Assembly: GCA_965140405.1 (NCBI GenBank)
Contig: OZ223208.1
Location: 2,604,001 to 2,668,000 of the forward strand
Length of the DNA: 64,000 bases
DNA from: G963556115 sp963666605
GTDB lineage: Bacteria; Planctomycetota; SZUA-567
Direction of reading: 5' to 3'
Numbering within the stretch: the first letter of the stretch is position 1; every line of letters begins with the position of its first letter. Position numbers and translations under genes: made by a program. This document shows positions 47,144 through 56,155 of the stretch, piece by piece. The notes under the pieces were generated by a model that had not been told where the DNA came from, made no database searches, and was given only the letters and a program-made list of their open reading frames with translations.

Positions 47144-48592
47144 CTATTCATTAACAAAAAGCTTACAAATTACCTCTCTATCATCGAAATGCTTCTTAGT
47201 TGTACCAATAATCTGATAATTTTCGTGCCCCTTACCAGCAACCAACACAACATCATCTGAGGTCGCTTCTGCAAGAGCAATCTCTATAGCTTTTGCTCTA
47301 TCATACTCAACTATCAAACAATCTTTATCAGTTATACCTAATAGTATATCATCCATAATCTGTACTGGATTTTCAGTTCTTGGGTTATCATTAGTCAGGA
47401 TAACAAGATCAGCATTATTCTCTGCTACCCTTGCCATCAACGGTCTTTTACCGCGATCCCTATCTCCTCCACAACCAAATACAACTATCAGCCTCCCCTT
47501 TGTTATATTCCTAAGTACCTTCAAAGCATTTAATAATGCATCGTCAGTATGAGCATAATCGACAAATGCAACACGACCATCCTCCGCATCAATTCTCTGA
47601 AGCCTTCCTCCCGCTCCACTAAATCCACCAATAGACAATATTATATCTTCCAATGCCACTCCAGAAGAATATACAACAGCGATTGCCTGCAAGAGGTTGA
47701 TTGCATTATACTCACCAATAAGAGATGTCACTACATTATAGACTCTACCTTCAACTTTTATATCCAACCTAGTCTCTTTGACGTCAAATACTGCTCCAAC
47801 AATGCAGAATTCGTCTCCACTTTTATACCCTACCTTGATTACCCTTGCTTTAGTATCTTGTACAATGCGTTCAGAGTATTCATCGCCACTATTCACAATA
47901 GCAAAATTACTAGGTGAGAGTTTATCAAACAATTTTTTCTTAGCAAGAAAGTAGTTTTCCATTGTTCCATGATTATCCAAATGATCACGGCTAAGATTTG
48001 TAAACACTGCGTAGTCAACATTTTTTCCAGTTACTCTCTCCTGAGCCAATGCTTGAGAGGAGAACTCACATATAGCAAATTCTGCTGAATTACTAACCAT
48101 GCTCTTTAGATATCTTTGAAAGTCAGGACTCTCTGGGGTCGTCAAAGGAGCAGGAATTACTTCAGAAACAAGGTCATACTCAACCGTACCGATTACTCCA
48201 CATGTTCTACCAAGACGCTTTAAGATATGTGAAATTATCTGAGCAATTGTAGTCTTTCCATTGGTTCCAGTAATACCGACTAGACCTAGCTTTTCCTCAG
48301 GCTTTGAGTAAAAATTCTCCGAGACTTTCCTCAAGACCTTTCTCGGATTAGTTGTCACAAGTTGCCCAACACTCACATCAGCACAAGCTTTGCTAGTTAT
48401 TACAAAAGAAGCACCAGCCGCTACTGCTTGAGCGATATACTTACTACCATCTGTATTCACACCAGATAGTGCGGCGAATAGAGCACCCTTCTTAACACGA
48501 CGACTATCATAAGCAATTGATGAAATTTCGACCGATTCATCATAATCAATCAAATCACCTTCTATACCAATTAACAACTCAGACAGTCTCAT
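47144..48592 (-). CDS. murE: UDP-MurNAc-L-Ala-D-Glu--diaminopimelate ligase
   Basis: 482 aa. ATP loop GITGTNGKTTIAQIISHIL, and DNPRTENP: the DNPR motif indicates meso-diaminopimelate rather than Lys as substrate. This implies A1gamma-type peptidoglycan as in Gram-negatives. It follows the PBP gene by 5 bases. Confidence 0.97.
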   Translation of the reverse strand: MRLSELLIGIEGDLIDYDESVEISSIAYDSRRVKKGALFAALSGVNTDGSKYIAQAVAAGASFVITSKACADVSVGQLVTTNPRKVLRKVSENFYSKPEEKLGLVGITGTNGKTTIAQIISHILKRLGRTCGVIGTVEYDLVSEVIPAPLTTPESPDFQRYLKSMVSNSAEFAICEFSSQALAQERVTGKNVDYAVFTNLSRDHLDNHGTMENYFLAKKKLFDKLSPSNFAIVNSGDEYSERIVQDTKARVIKVGYKSGDEFCIVGAVFDVKETRLDIKVEGRVYNVVTSLIGEYNAINLLQAIAVVYSSGVALEDIILSIGGFSGAGGRLQRIDAEDGRVAFVDYAHTDDALLNALKVLRNITKGRLIVVFGCGGDRDRGKRPLMARVAENNADLVILTNDNPRTENPVQIMDDILLGITDKDCLIVEYDRAKAIEIALAEATSDDVVLVAGKGHENYQIIGTTKKHFDDREVICKLFVNE

Positions 48593-48597
48593 AAGTA

Positions 48598-50370
48598 TTA
48601 CCCTTCCTTCTTACTCGGACTCATAGGCACTTTATAGTAACTCAATACACCTTCAAGAATATTTTTTACCGCAGGTGCAGAAACAGTACCACCATAGTGA
48701 GATTTCTTCGGTTCCCTGACAGATACAAGCACTATTACTCTCGGTCTTTCGATAGGAGCAACAGCTATGAAGCTACCAATATATCTATTTGCTGAGTACC
48801 CTCGCTGACCAGCAGCAAGTTCTTCAGCATTACATGCAAGCTGCGCAGTACCTGTCTTACCGCCGACTGTATACTTATCTGACCTTGCTCTCTTTCCTGT
48901 CCCCACATCCACAGTATCCTGAAGCATCTTCAATATATCTTCTGATACATTATTACTGATGACCTTCCTTCTTGGAGTCACCGGAACACTCTTGACAACT
49001 TTATCACCTGAGTAGATATTTTTTATCAGCCTAGGCTTGAGAAGTACACCACCGTTTGCTATAGCAGAATATGCAGTAACAGCCTGAAGAGGGGTAATCG
49101 TAACCTCCTGCCCCATAGGGATGGAGCCCATACTGTATGAAGTCCATTTCTCTGCTGGGCGAAGGGTTCCATCAAGTTCACCCGCCATAGGAACGCCAGT
49201 TTTAGAGCCAATACCAAACTCTCTTAGTCCTTTGTAAAGGTTGTCTTTTCCCATTATAGCTGCAATCTTTGCCATGCCTATATTTGAACTTTTTGTAAGG
49301 ATTGTAGATACTGGCAAGACTCCATATCCATGAGAGTCATGTAGTACACGACCATTTTCAGGCATTCTCCACGCTCCTCCTTCGCAATTAAATTCGGTAG
49401 TTGGAGTTACCACTTTCTGCTCAAGCGCTGCTGCCATTACTAATGATTTAAAGATACTACCAGGTTCAAACACAGAGGCTATTCCAGGATTGAGTCTATT
49501 CTTAGCAGGAAATTCAGCCGGATTATTCGCATCAAAAGACGGATACCCTGCCATGGCAAGAATATCACCAGTAGCCGGATCCATAACAACCGCAGAGCCA
49601 GAGACGCCTCCATTTTCGACAACAGCTTTTTCCAACTCTCTCTCAGTAAGATCTTGGATATAACTATCAAGCGTAAGCTCAATATTTAGTCCCGGTGCCT
49701 CACTGACTAGAGCATTATTCTCATCAGCAAGTTTACGTCCAATTGCATCTCTTTGAACATCCCTACTACCACCTATCCCACGTAAAATTGAGTCACAGAT
49801 CCTCTCAACACCTTCTCTGCCTTTACCGTCTATATCTGAGAAACCAAGCACCTGAGAACCGGTCATCCCTTGGGGATACCTTCTGGTATATTCCACGGGA
49901 AATACTATTCCAGGTAGTCTAAGATCCTTGACCTTTTGAATCTGTTCTGGATCTAGTCTTCTCTTAATCCATACAAACCGTGAATTTTCTTTCATTGCCC
50001 CAGTATACGCCTTATCCATCTCTGCAGGGGTAAGTTCCAGTACTTTTGCCACCTGTCCCACGACATCTAGTCTATCAACTCCACGCATATCTGCAACTTT
50101 TGGGTCGAACGCACAACTAGGAGTTTTTATTGAAATAGCAAAGTCCCTGCCCTTACTATCAATTATCTTTCCACGACGTGGTGTCCATGATATATTACTA
50201 TTTATATACCCTTCAGCACTACCTGAAAACTCTTCATAGTGCACATACTGAATTTCATATAGTCTCCACCCAAGAACGGCAAATAGCACCACAATCAGTG
50301 CCAGAAAACATATTCCTCTCCTGCTCACCCTATTGCTATATTCATAAGGTAGCTCACAAGTATCACTCAC
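48598..50370 (-). CDS. ftsI: Penicillin-binding protein, FtsI/PBP3 type
   Basis: 590 aa monofunctional transpeptidase for septal peptidoglycan. N-terminal membrane anchor (~20-40), dimerisation domain (SWTPRRGKIIDSKGRD), and active-site motifs SIFK (EPGSIFKSL), SSN (KSSNIGMAK) and KTG (GGKTGTAQ). The start is placed at GTG 50370, because GAGGAG lies 7 bases ahead, not at the upstream TTG. It then begins one base after the ftsL-like stop. Confidence 0.94.
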   Translation of the reverse strand: MSDTCELPYEYSNRVSRRGICFLALIVVLFAVLGWRLYEIQYVHYEEFSGSAEGYINSNISWTPRRGKIIDSKGRDFAISIKTPSCAFDPKVADMRGVDRLDVVGQVAKVLELTPAEMDKAYTGAMKENSRFVWIKRRLDPEQIQKVKDLRLPGIVFPVEYTRRYPQGMTGSQVLGFSDIDGKGREGVERICDSILRGIGGSRDVQRDAIGRKLADENNALVSEAPGLNIELTLDSYIQDLTERELEKAVVENGGVSGSAVVMDPATGDILAMAGYPSFDANNPAEFPAKNRLNPGIASVFEPGSIFKSLVMAAALEQKVVTPTTEFNCEGGAWRMPENGRVLHDSHGYGVLPVSTILTKSSNIGMAKIAAIMGKDNLYKGLREFGIGSKTGVPMAGELDGTLRPAEKWTSYSMGSIPMGQEVTITPLQAVTAYSAIANGGVLLKPRLIKNIYSGDKVVKSVPVTPRRKVISNNVSEDILKMLQDTVDVGTGKRARSDKYTVGGKTGTAQLACNAEELAAGQRGYSANRYIGSFIAVAPIERPRVIVLVSVREPKKSHYGGTVSAPAVKNILEGVLSYYKVPMSPSKKEG

Positions 50371-50371
50371 T

Positions 50372-50656
50372 TTAGTTCTCCTCAACCTCTTCTCTATAGT
50401 CTACCACATTCTGTAGCGGTGTCATTCCCAGTTCATACGTCTCGTTATAACTCTCAAGATTTTCAGGAGAGATGAGTTCAGAAAGCTCCACTTCTGCTCT
50501 TAAAAGCATCTCATCAACACGCTGTTCATCCTCTAGTACCTTGGCAAGCTCATACCGCGCCTGTGTATGTAGACTCTTCTGGTTTACCGTGTATATCCCT
50601 AAAAGACAAGCTAGGATCAAAAATAGACAATATGTGAATAATCTTACTCTAAAAAT
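50372..50656 (-). CDS. ftsL: FtsL-like division protein, probable ATT start
   Basis: 94 aa in my reading. A short basic end (FRVR), one membrane helix (LFTYCLFLILACLLGIYTV) and a periplasmic coiled-coil: the FtsL/DivIC layout in the FtsL position between rsmH and ftsI. The frame has no ATG or GTG; a TTG at 50620 lies inside the membrane helix with no ribosome site. An ATT at 50656 has AGGAG exactly 7 bases upstream and restores the full helix. FtsL proteins diverge too far for sequence proof, so the name rests on position and shape. Confidence 0.7.
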   Translation of the reverse strand: MFRVRLFTYCLFLILACLLGIYTVNQKSLHTQARYELAKVLEDEQRVDEMLLRAEVELSELISPENLESYNETYELGMTPLQNVVDYREEVEEN

Positions 50657-50711
50657 TTTCCTACTCCTGGTAACTGTGGTTTATTAAAATTTAGCCAGAC
50701 AACCGTATACT

Positions 50712-51608
50712 TTAAATCTTCTCAACAACTCTCAACTTCGCACTTCTTGCTCGCCTATTTACTTGACATTCTTGATAGGTTGGTTTTACAACCTTCTTAC
50801 GGGTGAGCTTTACCAGACCTTGTTCTGCCAAATCCCTCATCCTGTACTTAGCAAGCCTATCTTCAAGAGAGTGGAAAGTTATCAAGACAAATCTACCTCC
50901 AGGGTTCAGAGCTGTTACTGCAGCATTGATTCCATCTTCAAGCTCTTTAAGTTCTTCATTAACCTCAATACGTAGCCCCTGAAATGATCTAGTAGCCGGA
51001 TGTATCTTCCCCCTTCTCGGTACAACTTTTTCAATAATTTCAGCAAGCTGGAGGGTTGTCTCTATCTTTGATATCTTGCGTTCTTCAACTATTCTTTTGG
51101 CAATTCGCCTTGAAAACCTCTCTTCACCGTACTCGAAGATTATCCTAGCTAGATCGAATTCGGTATAACTCATTACAATATCAGCCGCAGTCTGTCCACG
51201 TGACTCATCCATACGCATATCAAGTGGTCCATCTCTCATAAATGAGAATCCTCTTTCAGCCCTATCAAGTTGCATACTTGAGACACCAATATCCAGAAGA
51301 ATACCATCGACCCCTTTCACACCAATACTCTCCAATGCTCGTAACATATCAGAGTATCTAGAGTGGCATAGATCGACTTTGCACTCTGAATCCTTCAATC
51401 TTTGCCCAGCTATTTTTAATGCATTCTCATCACGGTCAAGACCTATTAAGTGACCAGATTTACCAAGTTTTGGAGCGATAAGCGATGAGTGCCCACCAAG
51501 CCCTAAAGTACCATCAAGTATAGCTTTACCTTCATTCAAGTTTAGCCATTCTAGAACTTCAACAGGCATTACCGAGAGATGTTCTGAATAGTCATATTCT
51601 TCACTCAT
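50712..51608 (-). CDS. rsmH: 16S rRNA m4C1402 methyltransferase RsmH (MraW)
   Basis: 298 aa SAM-dependent enzyme. HLSVMPVEVLEWLN start, LDGTLGLGGHSSLI, DRAERGFSFMRDGPLDMRMD and ALNPGGRFVLITFHSLEDR. First gene of the dcw cluster; mraZ, often ahead of it, is not present within 400 bases. Confidence 0.97.
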   Translation of the reverse strand: MSEEYDYSEHLSVMPVEVLEWLNLNEGKAILDGTLGLGGHSSLIAPKLGKSGHLIGLDRDENALKIAGQRLKDSECKVDLCHSRYSDMLRALESIGVKGVDGILLDIGVSSMQLDRAERGFSFMRDGPLDMRMDESRGQTAADIVMSYTEFDLARIIFEYGEERFSRRIAKRIVEERKISKIETTLQLAEIIEKVVPRRGKIHPATRSFQGLRIEVNEELKELEDGINAAVTALNPGGRFVLITFHSLEDRLAKYRMRDLAEQGLVKLTRKKVVKPTYQECQVNRRARSAKLRVVEKI

Positions 51609-52016
51609 TTTTCACTTTCTTAGTAGTAGAAGACAGTATATATAGCTTGTATCGACTAAAATTGATAAAATATTTAGAAGATCTTAAATTAGAGTTTTAT
51701 TGAAAGAATCTCGTCAAGGTGTGCTCCAACGAAGCCACAGGAGAGAGCATAGTAGCCATATTTCTAAGCTACTTCTATTTGCATTTTAGATTAGGTCTTG
51801 ATCATAAAGAGAGGAGAAATCACCGACTTGCAATATGCCTAAAGAGGTTCATACTTGGTTGGTTTATGATTCTACTAAAATTAACAGTATTGCTAATCGC
51901 AACAACTCAACAGCAACTAACTACAAATTACTCAAAAATATATGCACCGCACTACAAACTCACAGTCAATAGGTTCATTGGTAATACATAAAAAGAGATG
52001 GTTCAATTCCTTCTTA
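51609..52016. other. Intergenic region upstream of rsmH
   Basis: About 410 bases between the FliF-like gene end and rsmH. 51715-51850 is richer in GC than its flanks, with hairpin potential on the minus strand (TGCTC/GAGCA around a loop near 51719-51748; GTAGC/GCTAC at ~51750-51772). It may be a leader or small RNA, but no known family is recognised. A 90-codon plus-strand frame has no ribosome site and is not supported. Confidence 0.4.
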
Positions 52017-52730
52017 CTAAAAACTCTTCCCAGTCTCAACATCAACAATATCTACTATCGATTTATCACTTATCCCAGTCATAGCAATAATATTGAGCTT
52101 GATATCCTCAAGATCCTTAAAGTTTAGCCCATTGACCCCATCTCTACGTAAGACCATAACTTTAACACCATCGATATCACCGACAACTGCTTCAGATTCA
52201 AGCTCAACACTTGCCTCTTCTACACCTTCCGCCATAGTCTCAATCATATTTGCCAACATATTCTGAGTAGCAAGTCTATTTTGCACTTTATACTCAATAC
52301 TACCTTCAGGAGCAGTTACATCGGTGAATGAAAAATTCCTTACACCAGGAATAAAATCTTTTAAAGAGAGCACATCAAGAGCAAGGCCAGCCTTACCACT
52401 TTCTACCATAACTCTGTCATCAACTATCTTAGCGACAATACCAGCCCTATTTATGGTTTCAACAGCACGCGCACGTATTTCGTCATTATCAAATGTATAC
52501 GCAAGCTGATCCATCAACGCGCCACCTTCATCAAAAACCTCATCTACCAGTCCAACTTGTCTCTGTAAAAACTTTATACTAACACTCTTCTTTTTAGGTT
52601 CTTTCAGTGTTGAATAGAGGTATACCCCTGCTCCACCAAGAGCCAGACTCATTATAAAAACAATTAATCCTTGTATGACTATTCTAAACACACCAACCAC
52701 CTTTATAAAATTTACTACTATTTTTTTCAA
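52017..52730 (-). CDS. Single-pass membrane protein, possibly FliF/YscJ-like
   Basis: 237 aa: cytoplasmic basic end, one membrane helix (about 19-40), then a soluble region. The C-terminal half looks like a ring-building fold: EYKVQNRLATQNMLANMIE, then alternating strands VEEASVELES and GVKVMVLRR, then FKDLEDIKLNIIAMTGISDK and SIVDIVD. This echoes the FliF/YscJ pattern (ExxLxxTIxxxxGVxxARVxL, then LVAxAVxGLxxxNVxVVD). An earlier segment (EIRARAVETINRAGIVAKIV) could be a first such domain. It starts at TTG with AAGGG ahead. It is the last gene after the RDD-Maf fusion; no flagellar or secretion gene is near. The assignment is tentative. Confidence 0.4.
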   Translation of the reverse strand: MKKIVVNFIKVVGVFRIVIQGLIVFIMSLALGGAGVYLYSTLKEPKKKSVSIKFLQRQVGLVDEVFDEGGALMDQLAYTFDNDEIRARAVETINRAGIVAKIVDDRVMVESGKAGLALDVLSLKDFIPGVRNFSFTDVTAPEGSIEYKVQNRLATQNMLANMIETMAEGVEEASVELESEAVVGDIDGVKVMVLRRDGVNGLNFKDLEDIKLNIIAMTGISDKSIVDIVDVETGKSF

Positions 52731-52750
52731 ATAACCCTTAAAGCACTAAG

Positions 52751-54937
52751 TTAACTAGCATCTAGGTCTGCAAGCATCCTTTTAAATAACTCTATAGGCA
52801 TACCAATAACATTTGAAGTACTTCCCAAAGTAGCTTTTACAAACAGACCACCACTACCTTGAATTGCATATCCACCAGCTTTATCCTCTCCCTCACCTGA
52901 CTCTACATACCCTATTATTTCTGATTCAGATAGCTCACGGAATTCAACCTCAGTAACTTCTACCGCCGCAATCAACTGCTTTGTAGCAGTATCAATAATA
53001 GATACACCTGTAATCACTTGGTGAGTATTACCTGACAAGGATCTAAGCATTGCTAGACCATCATCTTTATCCACAGGCTTACCTAAAATTTCATCACCAA
53101 TTGCAACAATTGTATCCGCGCCGATCACCACCTCGCCATCATATAATTTCCTAGCGACAGAATCTGCCTTCTGAGTTGCAAGAATTTTAGCTACATCCCT
53201 AGGGGTGACCCCACTCGGAACATTTTCATCAATATCAGCAGGGGTTATGTCAAATTCTAGTCCATACTCTTCAAGGAGTTCCTTACGCCTTGGAGAAGCA
53301 CTAGCTAATACAATTTTTCTCTTTGCCAGCGGTGTATATCTTCGGACAACAGTCTTAGCTAATAAGTCACCTATCCTCTGCCTTCTAGGGGTAACAGAAG
53401 AGGATATTACAGCGATCAAATACCATATCCTCATTTCACCAAACGGAATGGGAAAGAAATCGATAATTCTTGCAAAATTTCTTATGAGTATTTGATAAGA
53501 TTTGGCTTTACCACCGGTCAAATTCCTTACACGTATTCTCGCAATAGCCTTACCTACAGTCTGCCCAAATATCATCTCAGCAATTGTAGTATATATAATG
53601 ATTGATCCAAGCCACATAAAGAAAAGCATCAGCTCTTTTACAGTAAATACCGAATCCATTATATCCATATTCTGAGCATCAAGATAGTAGAATGGTACAG
53701 GCATCACAAAGAAACCATCAATGAGCAGTGCAAATCCTCGGTCAATAATTGAAGCAAAACCACCAATCCTCTGAATACGCGCTTGCTTGACCATAGTCTC
53801 TAGTACATTATTGCCATCAGTTGAGCCTGATCCGGACGCACTTCTCTTTAGACGATCCTGAAGCTTTTTCTTTCTTCTAAAAAATACAAATATTAGTAAA
53901 ACAGAGGCCACAATAAGGACATAATTGAGTATTTCTTCAGTATTAATTCTTTCAAATATTCCAACCTCTTCCTTCTCAAAATCATTCATACCCTTCCAAA
54001 TACCGTCTTCGATATCTACCGAATAATATACCTGAACACCCTCGGCATCAGCCCTTGCAACGACATACTTGCCGTCTACAGATTTTATATCAATTCCAAA
54101 ACCACCTCTAGCCATGCTTTCCTTAGAAAATGGTACATCAGCAAGAGCCCTCCACTCTCCAGAAGAAGTGTACTCATATAGAGGCATACCACCTACCCCT
54201 TCTCCATCTTTTGCACCAGAGTCTTGAATTAGAAGAATACTATTAGAATTAGAACAAACGGCAAAACCACCAGCAAGTTGCGTGCTAGCAGGCAGTTCTG
54301 GGAGCACCTCCCACTCTCCACCAATGTATTGAGCCATCCTCATTCCCGGCTCAACCTGCCTTCCAACAAGCTCTCTCCAGAAGACCACAGGTCGGTTATC
54401 ATATTCAACGATCTCAGCAATTGCGATTTCAGAAACTCCAAGCATCGGTAGAGGCATCTTGTTCTCTACCCACTTATCGTCTTCAAGGGAATAAAATGCC
54501 CACTTCAAGCTCTCATCCCTACCAAAAGCGAGCAACTCACCATTTATTCTAGCAGCAGCAACAAGTTCAAGTCCACGAACCCCTTCGATAACTGGCTCAA
54601 GTTGTTTAAAGCCCTTGCCATTTATATTAAAGACAGCACCATCCTTAAATACGACACCGACACCACTATTATCGAATGCTAACGGTATGAGTGCAGCAAC
54701 ATACCCCTTATACCCACCTTTATTTAGAAAGATATTTCCACCTTTGCCGACTTTATTCTTTGAAAGGTATATAGAAAATTCCTCCAGACTCCCTCCACCT
54801 GCAAAATCATATTCTTCAAGTGTTATTAGAGCGCTTGAGTCAAGCTCCACAATTCTTGGATCTATCTTACTCTCGTTTGTACACCCAGTTAGAACACATA
54901 TTATTAAAAACAGTATTATAGTATTTAATATCTTCAT
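52751..54937 (-). CDS. Fusion: lipoprotein sensor-like region, RDD membrane domain and Maf pyrophosphatase
   Basis: 728 aa. A lipoprotein signal (lipobox LTGC, Cys19) starts a periplasmic region of ~310 residues with repeated short beta/Trp motifs, perhaps a beta-propeller. Then come a membrane helix (~340-360) ending FFRRKKK, an RDD domain (GFASIIDRGFALLIDGFF, FGQTVGKAIARIRVRN, RQRIGDLLAKTVVRR) at ~383-540, and from residue 541 a complete Maf domain (KIVLASASPRRKELLEEYG, VVIGADTIVAIGDEILGKP, DKAGGYAIQGSGGLFV) of the dTTP/UTP pyrophosphatase type. Topology agrees: lipidated end outside, Maf in the cytoplasm. No start codon suits a separate Maf ORF. It lies 38 bases after the E1-like gene. Confidence 0.88.
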   Translation of the reverse strand: MKILNTIILFLIICVLTGCTNESKIDPRIVELDSSALITLEEYDFAGGGSLEEFSIYLSKNKVGKGGNIFLNKGGYKGYVAALIPLAFDNSGVGVVFKDGAVFNINGKGFKQLEPVIEGVRGLELVAAARINGELLAFGRDESLKWAFYSLEDDKWVENKMPLPMLGVSEIAIAEIVEYDNRPVVFWRELVGRQVEPGMRMAQYIGGEWEVLPELPASTQLAGGFAVCSNSNSILLIQDSGAKDGEGVGGMPLYEYTSSGEWRALADVPFSKESMARGGFGIDIKSVDGKYVVARADAEGVQVYYSVDIEDGIWKGMNDFEKEEVGIFERINTEEILNYVLIVASVLLIFVFFRRKKKLQDRLKRSASGSGSTDGNNVLETMVKQARIQRIGGFASIIDRGFALLIDGFFVMPVPFYYLDAQNMDIMDSVFTVKELMLFFMWLGSIIIYTTIAEMIFGQTVGKAIARIRVRNLTGGKAKSYQILIRNFARIIDFFPIPFGEMRIWYLIAVISSSVTPRRQRIGDLLAKTVVRRYTPLAKRKIVLASASPRRKELLEEYGLEFDITPADIDENVPSGVTPRDVAKILATQKADSVARKLYDGEVVIGADTIVAIGDEILGKPVDKDDGLAMLRSLSGNTHQVITGVSIIDTATKQLIAAVEVTEVEFRELSESEIIGYVESGEGEDKAGGYAIQGSGGLFVKATLGSTSNVIGMPIELFKRMLADLDAS

Positions 54938-54975
54938 TTATTATCAATTCTCTATTGTTAGTGTATAATGTTATG

Positions 54976-55722
54976 CTACGATTTACTACAAAACTTGCAT
55001 CCAGTGTCGACTTCTCTACTCATTTTGTGAACTCTCATACTTAAAAAGTCTATAGACAAGAATTCTCGCTCAAGACCATCTCCAATACCAGCAAGCATCT
55101 TTACAGCCTCAACAGCCTGCAAAGTCCCCATAACACCTACCGCAGGCCCAAACACACCAACATCAGAAGCTTTATTGTACCCGACCGGAGGCTCAGACAC
55201 CAAACACCGAAGACACGGATTATTATTCTTATTGATTAATGCCAAAATATGCCCGACAAACTCCAAGACAGCAGCACTAAGTAAGGGTATTCCATTACTC
55301 CAACAGTGATCGGCCAGCAGGTATCTTACATCAAAGTTATCAGTGCAATCTATAACTAGGTCAAAATTTGATGTAATTATACTACCAATATTATCAGGAG
55401 TTATGAATGTTTGTAAAGGTATAATCGAAGTAGAATTATTTATACCTGACAATCTACTCATTGCCGCGTCAACCTTTTCTACCCCAATATCATCAACACG
55501 ATACAAAGGTTGTCTCTGTAAATTTGATAATTCTACCCCGCCTTGGTCAATAATAACGACCTCACCGACCCCTGCAGCTATAATATACGGCAACACTCCA
55601 CATCCAAGTCCACCACAACCGATAATGCATACCTTTGAAGATAGCAGCCTCTCCTGAGCTCCGCCCCCAAACCCTTTTAAAAGAATATGTCTGGAAAATA
55701 ATTTCTCGCTCTCTTTATTCAT
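54976..55722 (-). CDS. ThiF/MoeB/HesA family E1-like adenylyltransferase
   Basis: 248 aa. Activates the C-terminus of a ubiquitin-like sulfur carrier (ThiS/MoaD type). Nucleotide loop VCIIGCGGLGCGVLPYI, VIIDQGGVELSNLQRQPLY (with the Arg finger) and LVIDCTDNFDVRYLL are present. Zinc Cys pairs are CLRC and CKFC. MoeB versus ThiF cannot be decided because no carrier or thi/moa gene is adjacent. It heads a minus-strand set with the RDD-Maf fusion and the FliF-like gene. Confidence 0.9.
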   Translation of the reverse strand: MNKESEKLFSRHILLKGFGGGAQERLLSSKVCIIGCGGLGCGVLPYIIAAGVGEVVIIDQGGVELSNLQRQPLYRVDDIGVEKVDAAMSRLSGINNSTSIIPLQTFITPDNIGSIITSNFDLVIDCTDNFDVRYLLADHCWSNGIPLLSAAVLEFVGHILALINKNNNPCLRCLVSEPPVGYNKASDVGVFGPAVGVMGTLQAVEAVKMLAGIGDGLEREFLSIDFLSMRVHKMSREVDTGCKFCSKS

Positions 55723-55779
55723 ATTTCGTATTTGTAGTCCTTGACAGTTTCTAATTTTTAATAATAATTAAATTATGAT

Positions 55780-55808
55780 TTAACATATCATATAGATTAA
55801 ATTATAAT
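55780..55808 (+). promoter_or_regulatory. Sigma-70 promoter for the lipoyl-protein gene
   Basis: TTAACA (55780-55785), 17-base spacer, TATAAT (55803-55808). Predicted start ~55815, ~50-nt leader before the ATG at 55865. A second possible -35 (TTGACA at 55741) lies further upstream. Confidence 0.75.
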
Positions 55809-55864
55809 TATTAACAGCAGTATAATTTTATATAAAGGTCAACTACAATCAAGGAGTAAATAAC

Positions 55865-56113
55865 ATGGCAGAATACACAGTAACCCTTCCAAGCCTTGGC
55901 GATGACGCAGGGGATGAAGCTAAGGTCTCTTTCACATATTTTGAAGAGGGTGATACAGTAACAAGTGATGATGATATAATTGAAATGGTTACAGACAAAG
56001 CTACATTCAATGTACCTTGCCCAAAGAACGGTACCGTTCTCAAACTATTAGTCACAGAAGATGATACTGTCAAGGTAGGTGATCCTATCTGTATCCTCGA
56101 AGTTGCTGAATAG
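55865..56113 (+). CDS. Free-standing lipoyl/biotinyl-domain protein
   Basis: 82 aa, a single lipoyl domain and nothing else. The swinging-arm Lys lies in EMVTDKATFNVP, the DKA context of E2-type lipoyl domains of 2-oxoacid dehydrogenases. No E1, E2 core or E3 gene is near, and GcvH has a different lysine context and length (~125 aa). It could be a lipoate carrier for a system elsewhere or a signalling partner. AGGAG is 8 bases ahead of the ATG. First gene of a plus-strand set with a Ser/Thr kinase 42 bases downstream. Confidence 0.88.
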   Translation: MAEYTVTLPSLGDDAGDEAKVSFTYFEEGDTVTSDDDIIEMVTDKATFNVPCPKNGTVLKLLVTEDDTVKVGDPICILEVAE

Positions 56114-56155
56114 ATATACTTTCTATTTGATTTGCTATACCCAAATGAGTAACTT

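Noticed and set aside
51719..51991. 90-codon plus-strand frame upstream of rsmH
   Set aside because: GTG/other weak start without SD and no protein-like pattern.
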